Shown: piece after piece, positions 62,543-64,000 of the stretch
Numbering within the stretch: position 1 is the first letter of the stretch
How the letters are laid out: every line of letters begins with the position of its first letter
Assembly: GCA_963725215.1 (NCBI GenBank)
Contig: CAVRXQ010000002.1
Location: 372,001 to 436,000 of the forward strand
Reading direction: 5' to 3'
DNA: 64,000 nt
Source of the DNA: CAVRXQ01 sp963725215
Lineage (GTDB): Bacteria; Actinomycetota; Acidimicrobiia; Acidimicrobiales; Bog-793
The notes under the pieces: generated by a model
What the model was told of the DNA's origin: nothing
Databases searched by the model: none
What the model saw: only the letters and a program-made list of their open reading frames with translations
Made by a program: the position numbers and the translations under genes

Positions 62543-62725
62543 GTCGGAATCGGGGTGCGAGGCCGGAGGAACCGGTCAGCGTCCCCGATCGCCGGGCTCG
62601 TGAGGCGCCCGGGGTCTGGCGGCCATCCTCGTGTGTATCTGCACCAACCAATGCGTGGCACCTCCCGCCCGCGAAACTGTTGGGCTGCTGTGGTGTTCGC
62701 ATCCATCTGCAGAATTGGAAGCTCC

Positions 62726-63871
62726 ATGTCCACAGAACTTCCTCATCACCCCCGATCGCCGAATGGCAGCGCTGATCGCGCTCAGGTGATCGGCCTCGGT
62801 CTCATCGGCAGCTCCGTCGCCCTTGCGCTACGAGCGACTGGTTGGCACGTGAGTGGAATCGACACGGACGCGGCGCACATGTCCCGGGCCCTTGAGCTCG
62901 GCGTCGTCGACGAGGTCGTGAACGACCCTTCCGCAACGCTCGCCTTTGTCGCGACGCCGGTGGCGTCCATCGGAAAGGTGGCTTCGGCGCTGTTGCGCGA
63001 ACGCGAGGGTGACTCGAGCTTCGTCGTGACCGACGTCGGCGGCGTGAAGAGCGAGGTAGTCGGGGCGGTCGAAGACCCCCGCTTCGTTGGTGGCCACCCG
63101 ATGGCGGGATCGGAACAGCAAGGCCCAGAGGGAGCGGACCGGGACATATTCCTCGGCGCCACGTGGGTGCTGACCCCGACCGAGGCGACGGACAACGACG
63201 CGTATGAGCGTGTCCGGGAAGTGGTGATGTCCTTTGGAGCCGACGTCGTAGAGCTCGCGCCGGCGCGCCACGACGCCCTCGTCGCGATCGTCTCGCACCT
63301 TCCACGCCTCATCGCTGCCAATCTGATGGTGCTCGCGGCCGACGCCTCCGAGGAAAACGCGGTGGTGCTCCGCCTTGCTGCGGGCGGCTTCCGGGACATG
63401 ACCCGCATCGCGGCTGGCAACCCGGCGATCTGGCCGGACATCTTCCGAGACAATGCGGCTGCAGTCATCGAAGCGCTCGACGACTTGCGCGAGCGTCTCG
63501 ACGAGGCCCGCAGGATTCTCGTCGACCAGGACCGTGGCGCGCTCGTGGCGTTGCTCGATCACGCCCGCGCGGCGCGCCGCAATCTCCCGCCGCGTATTCC
63601 GCGGCCCGAGTCCGTTGTCGAGTGCCGAGTTCCGGTCCTGGACCGTCCCGGAGCGCTCGCCGAGGTCACGACCCTCGTCGCCGAGCGGAATGTCAACATC
63701 TACGACCTCGAGGTCGCGCACTCGGCCGAGGGCGAACGGGGCGTGCTCGTGCTCGCGATCGACGCTGAGGCCGTTGATGACGTGCGCGCCGCGCTCATGG
63801 GTCGCGGCTACCGCGCAGCCGTCTCGTTAGCTCGGAGCCCTGGCGAGCCGTCCCCCACAACCAGCGGCTGA
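62726..63871 (+). CDS. tyrA: Prephenate dehydrogenase with C-terminal ACT domain
   Basis: A 381-residue enzyme making 4-hydroxyphenylpyruvate. The NAD fold opens with VIGLGLIGSSVALALRATG, followed by TDVGGVKSEVV, GGHPMAGSEQQGP (catalytic His) and IVSHLPRLIAANLM. Residues about 295-370 (VECRVPVLDRPGALAEVTTL and NIYDLEV) form an ACT domain for feedback control. ATG 62726 has GGAAG upstream; the frame is open further back but not conserved. With the chorismate mutase at 24.0 kb it completes tyrosine synthesis. Confidence 0.93.
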   Translation: MSTELPHHPRSPNGSADRAQVIGLGLIGSSVALALRATGWHVSGIDTDAAHMSRALELGVVDEVVNDPSATLAFVATPVASIGKVASALLREREGDSSFVVTDVGGVKSEVVGAVEDPRFVGGHPMAGSEQQGPEGADRDIFLGATWVLTPTEATDNDAYERVREVVMSFGADVVELAPARHDALVAIVSHLPRLIAANLMVLAADASEENAVVLRLAAGGFRDMTRIAAGNPAIWPDIFRDNAAAVIEALDDLRERLDEARRILVDQDRGALVALLDHARAARRNLPPRIPRPESVVECRVPVLDRPGALAEVTTLVAERNVNIYDLEVAHSAEGERGVLVLAIDAEAVDDVRAALMGRGYRAAVSLARSPGEPSPTTSG

Positions 63872-64000
63872 GTCGGCGATCCGAACTCGGCCATCAATAC
63901 ACCGCTCCGATCCAGACTGACCCAAAACATTCAGAGGAGGCGCTGTTCCGAACTATCCCGGATCGCCGGGTGAGTGCGACGCAGTTCGGCTCGTGAAGGA

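Noticed and set aside
63872..64000. Start of a further gene (aroA expected after tyrA)
   Set aside because: A GAGGAGG-like site is present near 63934 but no start codon leads to a frame that continues to the window end with family features.

Overview
The window is 64 kb of high-GC DNA from an actinobacterium. The signs are an F420-type (Ddn-like) reductase, an actinobacterial RepSA/FtsK-type integrative element, lipoproteins with repeated Cys-Met-Arg-Ser-His-Gly-Val-Pro motifs, and the long-form leuA. The sulfide:quinone oxidoreductase, DsrC/TusE and DsrE genes suggest a sulfur-metabolising lineage such as Acidimicrobiia, but that placement is inference.

Layout. (1) 0-2.4 kb: a sulfur cassette (SQR, TusE/DsrC-like, DsrE2-like) ending in a 3' tRNA half. 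(2) 2.6-13.2 kb: a loose accessory stretch with repeat lipoproteins, secreted proteins, a truncated response regulator, a broken HxlR regulator, a Ddn-like reductase, an orphan ABC binding protein, IS30 sequences, an FMN reductase and a cation efflux protein. (3) 13.4-37.9 kb: a dense amino-acid block, with moaD-like/thrC, leuA, leuDC, leuB-cimA, a DAHP synthase/aroA-relic/chorismate mutase operon, pheA, hisDCBHAFI, hisG and gltBD. Three of its transcription units (leuA, leuB-cimA, aroF) begin with a short leader ORF rich in the end-product codons followed by a U-tailed hairpin, which reads as ribosome-mediated attenuation. hisG has a His-rich leader without a terminator. (4) 38.7-55.5 kb: a defence-type island. 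It holds a PIN gene with an XRE-ImmA gene, a divergent ubiquitin-like operon (Ubl, cysteine-free E2-like, JAB-E1), and a minus-strand operon of SNF2/DUF3883 helicase, DUF1156 adenine methylase and DUF499 ATPase, followed by ssb, a DUF3800 gene and unknown genes. (5) 56.3-61.3 kb: an integrative element core (small protein, FtsK-like Tra, HUH-type RepSA, small ORF, large serine recombinase) whose recombinase stop codon lies inside a tRNA-Leu-like 3' half. (6) 61.5-63.9 kb: chromosomal genes, a PPOX-fold protein, a DUF3565-DUF1971 fusion and tyrA.

Reading quality. Between about 42.7 and 55.3 kb nearly every gene is broken by frameshifts, and in the cases I reconstructed these are mostly single bases lost from short homopolymers. 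One example erases and, when repaired, restores a helicase Walker A motif. I read this mainly as uncorrected sequence error rather than decay. Isolated frameshifts also occur in hisD, HxlR and one lipoprotein. The biosynthetic block is otherwise intact.

How the genes work together. The leu/cim genes make leucine and, through citramalate, 2-oxobutanoate for isoleucine; the two leader peptides differ in a way that matches this (Leu-only end against Leu-Ile-Ile). The aro/phe/tyr genes are spread over two loci. The copy of aroA in the aro operon has lost its middle, and the prephenate dehydratase lacks its ACT domain, so control of that pathway probably differs from the textbook arrangement.
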